From positions 1 through 64,000 of the forward strand of contig NZ_PENI01000042.1 in NCBI RefSeq assembly GCF_003688995.1: 64,000 nucleotides of DNA, read 5' to 3'. The notes beneath the pieces were generated by a model that had not been told where the DNA came from, searched no databases, and was given only the letters and a program-made list of their open reading frames with translations. This DNA is from Streptomyces shenzhenensis (lineage in GTDB: Bacteria; Actinomycetota; Actinomycetes; Streptomycetales; Streptomycetaceae). Shown in pieces: positions 53,711 through 63,300 of the stretch (position 1 is the stretch's first letter; each line of letters starts with the position of its first letter). A program made the position numbers and the translations under genes.

Positions 53711-54688
53711 TCAGTCACGGATGCGCAGGACGAGCTTGCCGCGCACCCTCTCGTTCTCGATGCGGCGGTGGGCCTCGGCCGCCGCGTCCAGCGGCAGCGT
53801 CTCGACGGCGCGCGGTCGCAGCCGGCCCGCTCCGAGGAGCATGTTGACGTGGTGCGCGGCGCCGGCGAGCTGTGCGGTGTCGGCGTGGGAGATGGCGAAC
53901 CCGTGCAGTGAGCAGTCCTTGACGTAGAGGTCCCGCACGGGCAGGACGGGCCGGGAGCGCAGGCCGGACATGACGACGATGCGTCCGCAGTCGGCGAGCA
54001 GCCCCACGCCGGTCTCCAGGTCGTTGTGGCCGGAGGTGTCGATGTGGAGGTCGACCCCGGCGGGCGCGGCCTCCCGGATCAGTGCGCCCGTGTCCGGGCG
54101 GTGGTAGTCGATGACCAGGTCGGCGCCCAGGGAGCGGACGTAGGCCGCGTCGCGGCCCGAGGCGACGGCGATGACCCGGGCGCCCGCGTGCGCCGCCATC
54201 GTGACGAGCGCGCTGCCCACATTGCCGGCGGCGCCCAGTACGGCGACGGTCTCGCCGCACCGCAGCCGCCCGTGGGTGAACAGGGCGAGGTGCGCCGTGG
54301 CCGCCGCGTGTGCCAGCGCGACGGCCTCGATCGGGTCCGTGTCCGGCGGCAGGTGGTAGAGCCGGTCGGCTGGCACGACCGCCTGCTCCGCGGCGGCGCC
54401 CTGTCGGCCCGCGTGCCCCAGGCTGTTGCACCAGACCCGGTCCCCGGCCCGGAAACCGTGGGCTGCGGGCCCGGCGGCGGCCACGGTGCCGACGAGGTCA
54501 CGGCCGATGACGAAGGGGAAGGGCAGGGGAGTGGCGTACGCCCCCGAGCGGACGAGGGCGTCGACGGGGTTGACCGCGCTGGCCTCGACGTCGACGAGGA
54601 CGTCATGGGGGCCGGGTTCGGGCGGCGGCAGTTCGCCGTGGCGGATGGCGTCGGGTGGGCCGAGTCCGGTGATGTAGGCGGCGCGCAT
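53711..54688 (-). CDS. Zinc-free quinone oxidoreductase (MDR family)
   Basis: NADPH-dependent oxidoreductase of 325 residues, quinone reductase/zeta-crystallin type. It begins MRAAYITGLGPPDAIRHGEL and contains DVEASAVNPVDALVRSGAY, GRDLVGTVAAAG, the cofactor fold VAVLGAAGNVGSALVTMAAH and ADLVIDYHRPD. No zinc ligands are visible. ATG 54688 is preferred over a GTG six codons upstream. Likely reduces quinones or enones, a general protective role. It stands alone. Confidence 0.88.
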   Translation of the reverse strand: MRAAYITGLGPPDAIRHGELPPPEPGPHDVLVDVEASAVNPVDALVRSGAYATPLPFPFVIGRDLVGTVAAAGPAAHGFRAGDRVWCNSLGHAGRQGAAAEQAVVPADRLYHLPPDTDPIEAVALAHAAATAHLALFTHGRLRCGETVAVLGAAGNVGSALVTMAAHAGARVIAVASGRDAAYVRSLGADLVIDYHRPDTGALIREAAPAGVDLHIDTSGHNDLETGVGLLADCGRIVVMSGLRSRPVLPVRDLYVKDCSLHGFAISHADTAQLAGAAHHVNMLLGAGRLRPRAVETLPLDAAAEAHRRIENERVRGKLVLRIRD

Positions 54689-54840
54689 GGACACCGACTG
54701 TGGCACGCGGGGCCGCCCGGGTCGCCGGGCACGCGCGAGGCGGCGGGACGGTACGCCGGAACGGCACTGTCGCCTGGCCGGCGGGTGGGGGCCGGTCGGG
54801 GGAGGAGAGCCGCGCTGTCCTGGCGGGGTCCGGGAACGCG

Positions 54841-54877
54841 GCGGCGCCGCCTCCCGGGGACGGGGAGACGGCGCCGC
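54841..54877 (-). terminator. Long hairpin after the 19-residue peptide gene
   Basis: GCGGCGCCGCCTCCCG pairs with CGGGGAGACGGCGCCGC with one mismatch-type position, a stem of about 15 bp. It lies 28 bases past the end of the tiny gene at 54905-54964. A further perfect GACGTCC/GGACGTC hairpin (54891-54906) overlaps the stop codon itself. The region serves a separate short transcript on the minus strand. Confidence 0.7.
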
Positions 54878-54904
54878 GTGCGCTTCTGCGGACGTCCTCG
54901 GACG

Positions 54905-54964
54905 TCAGATCAGCCAGCCGATGAAGTGGATGAGGCCGGCGAGGACGTCGGTGAGAAGGTTCAT
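54905..54964 (-). CDS. 19-residue hydrophobic peptide
   Basis: MNLLTDVLAGLIHFIGWLI then TGA. AGGAG lies ten bases before the ATG (54975-54979). The frame is open further upstream, but that part is polar and unlike a protein family. The peptide is one short hydrophobic helix with a single Asp near the start and no basic residue except His, so it should sit in or on the membrane. Two hairpins follow at once. Size and composition recall type I toxin peptides and small membrane regulators; no antisense RNA can be shown here. A named family is not assigned. Confidence 0.6.
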   Translation of the reverse strand: MNLLTDVLAGLIHFIGWLI

Positions 54965-55178
54965 GATCGTGCTGCTCCTAGCGGTGTAGCTGTCGTGTGG
55001 GACCTGTGCGTCGACTACGGTCTGCAGCCCGTCGCTCGCACACCGTAAGTCTCGTCCCGTCCCGGACTCCCCGGCGACCATCTGAGCGACGATCACCTGT
55101 TCCAGGGAACAACTGCTCGCCTGTTCGGATGCCCCAACACGGCTGCCGATACGCGCCGTTCGGGTTGCCCGGCCCCGA

Positions 55179-55562
55179 TCAGCGAGGCATACGCCGTCCC
55201 AACTCCCGTGTCATCTCGCGCAGTCCCACGCCCGAGGCACCGCCTTCCGGGGCGGTTCCCGGCCGTGCCCAGTCCACCTCGATCGCGGCGCGCTCCGCGA
55301 GAACGAGCACAGTGGCGACGAAGCCTTCGGAGAGTGCGAGCGCGACGGCGTGGCTCGTTCTCCGGTGCCGTGCCAGCAGGGCCTCGACGAAGACCTCGAA
55401 GGTGTCGGGAACGATCTGACATGCGTCGTCCGCCATCGGCCCGATGCCCGAGGGGAGTCCCAACTCCGTTTCGAATACCGCTACGTGGTGCTGGAACAGG
55501 CGGGAGACCCCGTTCGACGGGTTCCACAGCGTCTCGTCGCCCAGGTCGAAGTACTGGCTCAC
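55179..55562 (-). CDS. Conserved protein, probably DUF6086
   Basis: A 127-residue soluble protein opening SQYFDLGDETLWNPSNGVSR and continuing RLFQHHVAVFETELGLPSGIG. I associate this opening with the DUF6086 family of actinomycetes, but from memory only. GTG start with GAAAGG upstream. Helical throughout, acidic, no catalytic motif evident. Some relatives are found near toxin-antitoxin-like or immunity genes, so a link with the tiny peptide gene 214 bases away is conceivable but unproven. Confidence 0.65.
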   Translation of the reverse strand: MSQYFDLGDETLWNPSNGVSRLFQHHVAVFETELGLPSGIGPMADDACQIVPDTFEVFVEALLARHRRTSHAVALALSEGFVATVLVLAERAAIEVDWARPGTAPEGGASGVGLREMTRELGRRMPR

Positions 55563-55762
55563 AGGGCACCTTTCAGACGATCGCGACGGGCCAGCGTATC
55601 CAGCCGCCGCAGCGCTGTCGTCGGGATCTCAGGCTTCTTTGTGTAGCCAAGAGTTCACGGCTCATTAGGGGGTGAGGGGTGGGAGGGCGGCCGGTCGGTT
55701 CGGATCATGGTTGTCATGACCCTGTCGCTCGTAAAAGAGCGGCAGCTTCCGGGAGGAGTGGA

Positions 55763-56215
55763 ATGCACCGCAGACTCGCCACCGGCCTCGCCGCATCGGC
55801 GCTCGCCCTGATCACCGTCGCCGCCACCGCCACCGCGGCCACCGCGGCCCCCGCCGACAAGCCCCAGGTGCTCGCCAGTTGGACGCAGACCAGCGCGTCG
55901 AGCTACAACCAGTGGGCCGCGGCCCGTGCGAATCAGGCGACCTGGTCCGCGTACGGGTTCGACTGGTCCACGGACTACTGCTCGTCCTCCCCGGACAACC
56001 CCTTCGGCTTCCCCTTCGCCACGTCCTGCGCCCGGCACGACTTCGGCTACCGCAACTACAAGGCGGCCGGCGCGTTCGACACCAACAAGTCCCGCCTCGA
56101 CAGCGCCTTCTACGAGGACCTCAAGCGCGTCTGCGCCGGCTACGGCGGTGCGACCAAGACCGCCTGCGACGGCACGGCCTGGACCTACTACCAGGCCGTC
56201 AAGGTCTTCGGCTGA
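55763..56215 (+). CDS. Secreted prokaryotic phospholipase A2
   Basis: A 150-residue exported lipase that releases the sn-2 fatty acid of phospholipids. Signal peptide ATGLAASALALITVAATATA with Ala-rich cleavage region, then the mature enzyme. The catalytic segment SCARHDFGYRN carries the His-Asp pair of the prokaryotic PLA2 family (as in S. violaceoruber), and the four Cys (DYCSSSP, SCARHD, VCAGYG, ACDGTA) should form two disulfides. GGGAGGAGTGG before ATG 55763 is a strong ribosome site. A 200-base upstream region holds its promoter, with dyads such as GGTTGTCATGACC. Confidence 0.92.
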   Translation: MHRRLATGLAASALALITVAATATAATAAPADKPQVLASWTQTSASSYNQWAAARANQATWSAYGFDWSTDYCSSSPDNPFGFPFATSCARHDFGYRNYKAAGAFDTNKSRLDSAFYEDLKRVCAGYGGATKTACDGTAWTYYQAVKVFG

Positions 56216-56444
56216 GCGACTGACCGACCGGACGGGGCGCGGGTGTCCCGGGCGGCGCCGCGCCCCCGTCCGGAACGCGTCATTCCGCCCTGCGAGAGTC
56301 ATGAACCTTCCAAGCGGGCCCGCCCGGGGGCCTGTCGCCGGTGGGGCCCACGCGTCCACCCGACCCGATCGGGCACAGGATGTCGGGTCGGGCCGGACGC
56401 GTGCCGCCTAGCGTGGCGGGCACGGGCAAGGAAGGTGAACGGGT

Positions 56445-57314
56445 GTGCTGGAGCGGCTCAATCAGGCCATGGGGCATATCGAGGACCATCTCGGCGGGGA
56501 GGTCGACGTGGCCCGGCTGGCCCGGATCGCGGCCACGTCGGAGTACCACCTGCGCCGGATGTTCTCCGCGCTCGCGGGCATGCCGCTGTCGGAGTACGTC
56601 CGGCGCAGGCGGCTGACAGTCGCGGGCGCCGAGGTGCTCGCCGGGCGCGAGCCGCTCCTGGAGATCGCGGTGCGCTACGGCTACGGCTCGGGCGAGGCGT
56701 TCGCCCGGGCGTTCCGGGCCATGCACGGCGTCGGCCCGGGCGAGGCCCGCCGCACCGGTGCCGCGCTGGTCTCCCAGCCCCGGTTGGCCTTCCGCCTCAC
56801 CGTCGAAGGGAGCAGCAGCATGCGTTATCGCGTAGTGGACCGGCCGGACTTCACCGTCGTCGGCCTCAAGGCCCGGGTGCCACTGGTGCATTCGGGACCG
56901 AACCGGGCGATCGTCGACTTCGTCCGCGGGATCGCACCGGGGACCCTGGCGCGCCTGGAGAAGCTGTCGGACCAGGAGCCGCAGGGGATCGTCGCGGTCT
57001 GCGACGGCCTCGACCCGAGCCGCGCCGAGGGCACCGAACTCGACTACTACCAAGGGGTGATCACGTCCCCGGCGGCCCCCGCCCCCGAGGGCGCGACCGC
57101 GCTCCTCGTGCCGGGCGGCACCTGGGCGGTGTTCACGGTCTCCGGCCCGGCGCCGGAGGCCATCCAGTATCTGTGGCGGGATGTGTTCACGGAATGGTTC
57201 CCGGCGAACCCTTACCGCAGCCGTCCGGGACCGGAGATCCTGCGCACGCGTCTGTCGGCGGACGGGACCGAGGCCGACGCCGAGTTGTGGCTGCCGGTGG
57301 AGCGGGACGTGTGA
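56445..57314 (+). CDS. AraC-type regulator with GyrI-like effector domain
   Basis: A 289-residue protein. The N-terminal AraC double helix-turn-helix (MGHIEDHLGGEVDVARLARI, AATSEYHLRRMFSALAGM, then AVRYGYGSGEAFARAFRAMH) is followed by a GyrI-like/SOUL small-molecule-binding domain beginning MRYRVVDRPDFTVVGLKARV. This arrangement is that of Rob and BltR-type sensors of drugs or lipophilic compounds. GTG start with GGAAGG upstream. It is placed just before the Pls-like biosynthetic genes and might regulate them. Confidence 0.88.
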   Translation: MLERLNQAMGHIEDHLGGEVDVARLARIAATSEYHLRRMFSALAGMPLSEYVRRRRLTVAGAEVLAGREPLLEIAVRYGYGSGEAFARAFRAMHGVGPGEARRTGAALVSQPRLAFRLTVEGSSSMRYRVVDRPDFTVVGLKARVPLVHSGPNRAIVDFVRGIAPGTLARLEKLSDQEPQGIVAVCDGLDPSRAEGTELDYYQGVITSPAAPAPEGATALLVPGGTWAVFTVSGPAPEAIQYLWRDVFTEWFPANPYRSRPGPEILRTRLSADGTEADAELWLPVERDV

Positions 57315-57450
57315 ACCCGGCCGCCGACGCACCCGGCGCCGGCGGCCGGGACCCCCGAAAGGGTTGCGGACCCCGCCTACGGCTCGGGGCCGCGGTGGTG
57401 GGAGAGCAACGTGGTGCGACCCCCGCCCGCTGACCGCCGCGGGCGCAGGA

Positions 57451-57469
57451 CCGCCCCCGACGGGGGCGG
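57451..57469 (+). terminator. Hairpin terminator after the AraC-type gene
   Basis: CCGCCCCC and GGGGGCGG pair perfectly around GAC, 136 bases after the stop. It probably separates the regulator from the biosynthetic operon. Confidence 0.65.
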
Positions 57470-57479
57470 GCCGACGCTG

Positions 57480-57499
57480 TTTGCGTTGCCACCCGCAAA
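57480..57499. promoter_or_regulatory. TTTGCG dyad before the Pls-like gene
   Basis: TTTGCG and CGCAAA form a perfect dyad with 8 bases between, about 230 bases before the Pls-like gene. It resembles the CTTTGC dyad at 40421-40439. A candidate operator of the cluster; the factor is unknown. The remaining part of 57315-57728 shows no gene. Confidence 0.35.
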
Positions 57500-57728
57500 G
57501 GCGCCGGGTCGCTGCTCGCCGGTCCCGGCCCGGCCCGCACGGGCCGCCATCCGGGTGATCCGGGCCCTCGCTCTCGGCGGCCCGGGGCGCCGGGAAATAC
57601 AAGGTGGCGGCGGGCTGTCGAGCCGTCGTCGGTCTCGGGCGGAGTGGCAGCCCGACGGCGGCCGACCGAAACTGGCAGTGCGGTTCGTGATCAGGAAAGT
57701 GCGCAGGCAAACGTCCTCCAGGAGGTCG

Positions 57729-60338
57729 ATGGTGGAGCAGTCCGCCGACGTCTACATATCCGGGCCGGACGCAGCAGCCGTAGCCGGGGGTACCGGTACC
57801 GGCCCGACGAGGACAGAGACCGAGCGCAGACTCGCCGAAGTCCTGACCGATGTGATGAAAACGGAAAGCGTCTCGGTCGACCGTCACTTCTTCGACGACC
57901 TCGGCGCCAACTCCATGGTCATGGCCCAGTTCTGCGCACGGGTCAGAAAGCGCGACGACCTGCCGTCGGCGTCCATGAAGGACGTCTACCGCAGCCCGAC
58001 GATCCGGAGCCTCGCGGCGGCGCTCACCGAGGCCACGCCCGCTCCGGCCGGCGCGTCCCTGCCGGCCTCCCCGGCACCGTCGACGCCCACGGGCCCGCCG
58101 GCTCCGGCGCCCAGGGTGCGGCACATCCTGTGCGGCACCGCCCAACTCCTCATCTTCCTGGGCTACTCGTTCGTCGCCGGACTCATCACCGCGCGGGGCT
58201 ACGAGTGGGTCGCCACCGGTTCAGGCCTCGTCGACACCTATCTGCGGGCGCTGCTCTTCGGAGCCATCGGGTTCACCGGCATGTGCCTGTTCCCGGTCGT
58301 CGCCAAGTGGCTGCTCGTCGGCCGCTGGAAGCCCCGGGAGTTCCCCGTCTGGGGCCTCGCCTATCTGCGCTTCTGGCTGGTCAAGGTGCTGCTGCACGCC
58401 AACCCGATGATCCTGTTCATCGGCAATCCGCTGTACGTGCTCTATCTGCGGGCCCTCGGCGCGCGCGTCGGCAAGGGCGTCACGATCCTCTCGCACGGGG
58501 TTCCCGTCTGCACCGACCTGCTGACGATCGGCGACGGGGCGGTGATCCGCAAGGACTCCTCCTTCCTGTGCTACCGGGCGCACGCCGGACGCATCCAGAC
58601 CGGCCCGGTCACCCTCGGCAGCAATGTGTTCGTCGGCGAGAAGACCGTCCTGGACATCGACACGGCGATGGGCGACGGGGCCCAACTCGGCCACGCCTCC
58701 GCCCTCTACCGCGGTCAGCGGGTCCCGGCCGGCGCACGCTGGCACGGCTCCCCGGCCCAGCCCACGCAGACCGACTACCTACGGGTCCCGCCGGCGCCAT
58801 GCGGCGCACTGCGCCGGGCCTGGTTCGGCCTGGGCGCCCTGTTCCAGCTGTACTTCTTCTCCCTGCCGCTGTTCCTGGGCGGCACCTACCTGCTGTGCTC
58901 CGCCGTGCCTGCGATCGGCGACCGGCTGCGGGCGAACACCGCCGGGCTCCCCTCGGTGGTGCTGCTCACCGACGCGCTGGTGCTGTCCGTCATACTGTTC
59001 TTCGGCTTCACCGCCGTGGGCCTGGTGGCGCTGTTCGTCGTGCCGCGGCTGCTGAACCGGCTCATCGAGCCCGGCCGGGTCTACCCGCTCTACGGATTCC
59101 ACTACGCGGTGCACCGGACGATCGCCCGCATGACCAACGTCAAGTTCTTCGCCTGGCTCTTCGGCGACAGTTCCTACGTCGTGCCCTACCTCCGCGGACT
59201 CGGATACAACCTGCACCGGGTGCAGCAGACCGGGTCGAACTTCGGCTCCGAGTTCCAGCACGAGACACCCTTCCTCGTGTCCATCGGCAGCGGGACGATG
59301 GTGGCCGACGGGCTGTCCGTGCTGAACGCCGAGTACTCCAGCACGTCCTTCCGGGTGGTGAAGGCGTCGATCGGCCCGCGCAACTTCCTCGGCAACAACA
59401 TCGCCTATCCCGCCGGCGGCAGAACGGGAGAGAACTGCCTGCTCGCCACCAAGGTGATGGTGCCCCTCGACGGCGAGATACGTGAGGGCGTGGGACTCCT
59501 CGGCTCGCCGTGCTTCGAGATCCCCCGGTCGGTGGAGCGGGACACCCGCTTCGACGATCTGCGGACCGGCGAGACCCAGCAGCGGCTGCTCGCGGCGAAG
59601 AACCGCCACAACCTCGGCACGATGGCCCTGATGATGTGTGTCCGCTGGCTGCACGCCTTCGTGCTCACGGTCATCGGTCTCGTCTCCGTCGACCTGTACG
59701 GCGTCGTCGGACACGTGGTGATCGCCGGATATCTGGCCATCACCCTCGCGGCCACCACGCTCCACTACGTCCTGGCGGAACGCATCATCACCCGGTTCCG
59801 CCCGCTGCAACCGCGGCTGTGCTCCATCTACGACCCGTACTTCTGGTGGCACGAACGCGTGTGGAAGGTGCCGGACCAGTACCTCGAGATCTTCAACGGA
59901 ACGCCCTTCAAGGCCCTCGTATGGCGAATGCTCGGCGTCCGCATGGGCCGCGCGGTCTTCGACGACGGGTGCTTCATCACGGAGCGGACGCTGGCCGCCC
60001 TCGGCGACGGCTGCACCCTGAACTCCGGGTCCAAGATCCAGTGCCACTCGCAGGAGGACGGCACCTTCAAGTCCGGCCGCACGGCGCTCGGCGCCGGCTG
60101 CACGCTCGGTGTCTCCGCCCATGTGCACTACGGCGTGACCCTGGGCGACGGCGCGGTGCTGGCGCCCGACTCGTTCCTCATGAAGGGCGAGGAGGTCCCC
60201 GCCCACGCGCAGTGGGGCGGGAACCCCGCCGCCGAACTGCCGGTCACCCCCGAGCCGTCCGCGGGCCCCGGCGCACCGACGGCGGCCCGGACAACGCCCA
60301 CGTCGTCGGTCAACGACGCCATCGCGTCGGTGAGTTGA
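57729..60338 (+). CDS. Pls-type carrier and triple C-terminal-domain membrane protein without adenylation domain
   Basis: An 869-residue protein resembling the C-terminal two thirds of epsilon-poly-L-lysine synthetase (Pls). Residues about 30-100 are a carrier domain with Ser near 62 in DDLGANSMVM for the phosphopantetheine arm. A Pro/Ala linker, then six hydrophobic helices in pairs (about 138-190, 375-430, 640-690) separate three soluble hexapeptide-like domains (GVTILSHGVPVCTDLLTIGD; VSIGSGTMVADGLSVLNAEY; LGDGCTLNSGSKIQCHSQED). In Pls these tandem domains form the peptide bonds at the membrane. No adenylation domain exists in this protein; the next gene has one. ATG 57729 has AGGAGG only three bases away, so GTG 57732 is an alternative start. 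Confidence 0.88.
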   Translation: MVEQSADVYISGPDAAAVAGGTGTGPTRTETERRLAEVLTDVMKTESVSVDRHFFDDLGANSMVMAQFCARVRKRDDLPSASMKDVYRSPTIRSLAAALTEATPAPAGASLPASPAPSTPTGPPAPAPRVRHILCGTAQLLIFLGYSFVAGLITARGYEWVATGSGLVDTYLRALLFGAIGFTGMCLFPVVAKWLLVGRWKPREFPVWGLAYLRFWLVKVLLHANPMILFIGNPLYVLYLRALGARVGKGVTILSHGVPVCTDLLTIGDGAVIRKDSSFLCYRAHAGRIQTGPVTLGSNVFVGEKTVLDIDTAMGDGAQLGHASALYRGQRVPAGARWHGSPAQPTQTDYLRVPPAPCGALRRAWFGLGALFQLYFFSLPLFLGGTYLLCSAVPAIGDRLRANTAGLPSVVLLTDALVLSVILFFGFTAVGLVALFVVPRLLNRLIEPGRVYPLYGFHYAVHRTIARMTNVKFFAWLFGDSSYVVPYLRGLGYNLHRVQQTGSNFGSEFQHETPFLVSIGSGTMVADGLSVLNAEYSSTSFRVVKASIGPRNFLGNNIAYPAGGRTGENCLLATKVMVPLDGEIREGVGLLGSPCFEIPRSVERDTRFDDLRTGETQQRLLAAKNRHNLGTMALMMCVRWLHAFVLTVIGLVSVDLYGVVGHVVIAGYLAITLAATTLHYVLAERIITRFRPLQPRLCSIYDPYFWWHERVWKVPDQYLEIFNGTPFKALVWRMLGVRMGRAVFDDGCFITERTLAALGDGCTLNSGSKIQCHSQEDGTFKSGRTALGAGCTLGVSAHVHYGVTLGDGAVLAPDSFLMKGEEVPAHAQWGGNPAAELPVTPEPSAGPGAPTAARTTPTSSVNDAIASVS

Positions 60339-60351
60339 GGAAGGTCATTCG

Positions 60352-63300
60352 ATGGGAGCGCACATGGGAACGGACCGGGAGTACTGGAGCCGTGTGCTGA
60401 GCGCCGGCGGCTGCACCGCGGTGCCGCGCTGGGTCGGCGAGCCCGTGGCGGGAGTGGCCGCGTACGAGACGGCGGCGCCGGACGACCTGACGGCGCAACT
60501 GCGGGCCATGGCCCGGGCGCTGAAGGTGCCGCTGAGCGCGGTGCTGCTCGCCGCGCACGCCAAGGTGCTCGCCGCCCTCTCCGCCGAGCACGAGGTGGTG
60601 ACGGGCTATGCCGCCGGGCCGCGGCGCGCACCGCTGCCGTGCCGGCTGACCGTCGAGCCCGCCACCTGGCGCGCCCTGGTGGCCGCCGCGCAACGCGCCG
60701 AGTCCGACCTGCTCGCGCACCGGGAGTTCCCGGTCGACGAGCTGTGGCGGGAGCTGCGGGTGGCGGGGCCGTCGTACGAGGTGGTGTTCGACCCGGACGG
60801 GACCGAGGGCGGACTGGTGGACGACGCAGTGCTGGGGGTCGGCTGGGCCGAGCGGGGCGGCCGGCTGGCGCTGCGGCTGCGGTACCGCACCCAGGTGCTC
60901 GACGCCGGGTACGTGGCCCGGGTCGGCGGCTACCACCTGGCCGCGCTGCGCCTGATGGCGGCCGACGTGGACGCCGAACACGCCCGGCAGAGCCTGGTGT
61001 CGGCCGACGAGGTGCACGAGCAGCTCGAAGGACTGGCCGGGCCCGGCCGGGTACTGCCGCAGGCGCGGGCGCACGAGCTGTTCGAGCAGCGTGCGCGGGC
61101 CCATCCGGACCGGGTCGCCGCGGTGTGCGGCGACCGGACCTGGACCTACGGCGAACTGAACGCCCGCGCGAACCAGTTGGCGCGCGCACTCCTGGCGCAC
61201 GGGCTGGCGCGCGAGGGCGTCGTCGCCGTGGTCACCGAGCGCACCCTCGACTGGCTGGCCTCGGTGCTGGCGGTGTTCAAGGCCGGCGGGGTCTATCTGC
61301 CGATCGAACCGCACTTCCCCGCGGGACGCATCCTGGCAACGTTGTCGCGCGCCGGATGCCGGCTGGTGCTGACCGAGTCCGGCGGCACCGGCACCCTGGA
61401 CGAGGCCCTGACCACCCTCCCGGACGTGGAGAAGCTGCTGATCGAGGGGGCGTACCGGGAGGGACACGACGACGGCGACGTCGGGGTGCGGGTCGCGCCC
61501 GGCCAACTGGCCTACATCTACTTCACCTCCGGCTCCACCGGTGAGCCGAAGGGCGCGATGTGCGAGCACGCGGGCATGCTCAACCATCTCTACGCCAAGA
61601 TCGACGACCTGGGGATCACCGAGGGACGCGTGGTCGCCCAGACCGCGCCGCAGTGCTTCGACATCTCGCTGTGGCAGCTGGTGTCGGCGCTGCTGGTCGG
61701 CGGCCGGACACTGCTGGTCGGCCAGGACGACGTCATGGACGTGGAGCGGTTCCTCGACACGCTCGTCGCGGGCCGGGTCGGCGTGGCGCAGGTCGTGCCC
61801 TCCTATCTGGAGGTCGTGGTCTCCTGCCTGGAGCAGCACCCCCGCGAACTGCCGGACCTGCGCTGTGTGTCGGTGACCGGCGAGGCGCTGAAGCGGGAGC
61901 TGGTCCAGCGCTGGTTCGCCGCCCAGCCCCGCGTCAAGCTGATCAACGCCTACGGGCTCACCGAGACCTCGGACGACACCAACCACGAGGTCATGGACAA
62001 GGTGCCCGAACGGGTGCTGCTCGGGCACGCGATCAACAACGTCCGGGTCTACGTCGTCGACGAGCAGCTGTCCCTGGTGCCGCTGGGCGCCCCCGGCCTG
62101 ATCGCGTTCTCCGGCGTCTGCGTGGGGCGGGGCTACGTCAACGATCCCGAGCGGACCGCCGAGGCGTACCGCGAGGACCCGTACCGGCCGGGCGAGCGGC
62201 TCTACCTGGCGGGGGACTGGGGCCGCTGGCACCCCGGCGGAAAGCTGGAGTTCCTCGGCCGCCGGGACAGCCAGGTCAAGATCCGCGGGTTCCGCATCGA
62301 GATCGGTGAGATCGAGAACACCCTGCTGCGGGTGGCCGGGGTGCGCGACGCCGCGGTCGTCGTCGCCGAACGCGCCGGCCGGAGCAAGCATCTGATCGCC
62401 TTCCACACGGGCCGCCGGCTGCCCACGGACGAGCTGCGCGAGGCGCTGGCCGCCGTTCTGCCCGGCTATATGGTCCCGTCGGCCTTCCACTGGCAGGACG
62501 CCCTGCCGCTGACCGCCAACGGCAAGACCGACAAGAAGGCCCTGACCGCACTGGCCGAACGGACGGCGCCGCCCGCCGAGGACGACACCGCGGCGGAGCG
62601 CGACCGCGCCCCGCTCAGCCCGGCCGAACGGAAGCTGGCGGCCGTCTGGGCGGAACTGCTCGGCGTCCCCGAGCCGCAGATCGGCCGCCGTGACCACTTC
62701 TTCGACCGCGGCGCCACCTCCCTGACGGCAGTGAAGCTCACCATCGCCCTGGACCGCGCGGTGTCCCTCAAGGACATCACCCGGCACCCGGTGCTCGCGG
62801 ACCTCGCCGCACTGCTCGACGGCGCCGCCCGGCAGCCCGCCGAACTGCTCCAGCCGCTGGCGGAGCCGGACGGCACCGCGGCCTGCGCCCTGGTCTGCTT
62901 CCCCCACGCGGGCGGCAACGCGGTCAACTACCAGCCGCTGGCGAGCGCGCTGGCCGGCAGCGGAACCGCGGTGTACGCCGTGGAACTGCCCGGCCACGAC
63001 CCCGCCGTCCACGACGAGCCGTTCGCGCCGCTCGCCCGGGTGGCCGAGCGGGTGGCCGCCGAGATCACCGCCCGCGGCCTGACCCGGGTCATGCTGTGGG
63101 GCCACTCCGCGGGCGCCGCGACGGCCCTGGCGACGGCCGGGGTGCTCCAGGGCCGCGGTGTGGATGTCGTGCGGGTGTTCCTCGCGGCGCAGCTGCCCGG
63201 CACCCCCGCCGAGCGGCGTGCCGCCGCCGGTGAACTGACACAGCGCAGCGACGCCGAGATCGCGGCACGGCTGGCCGAGGACAGCGGCTATCCCGAACTC

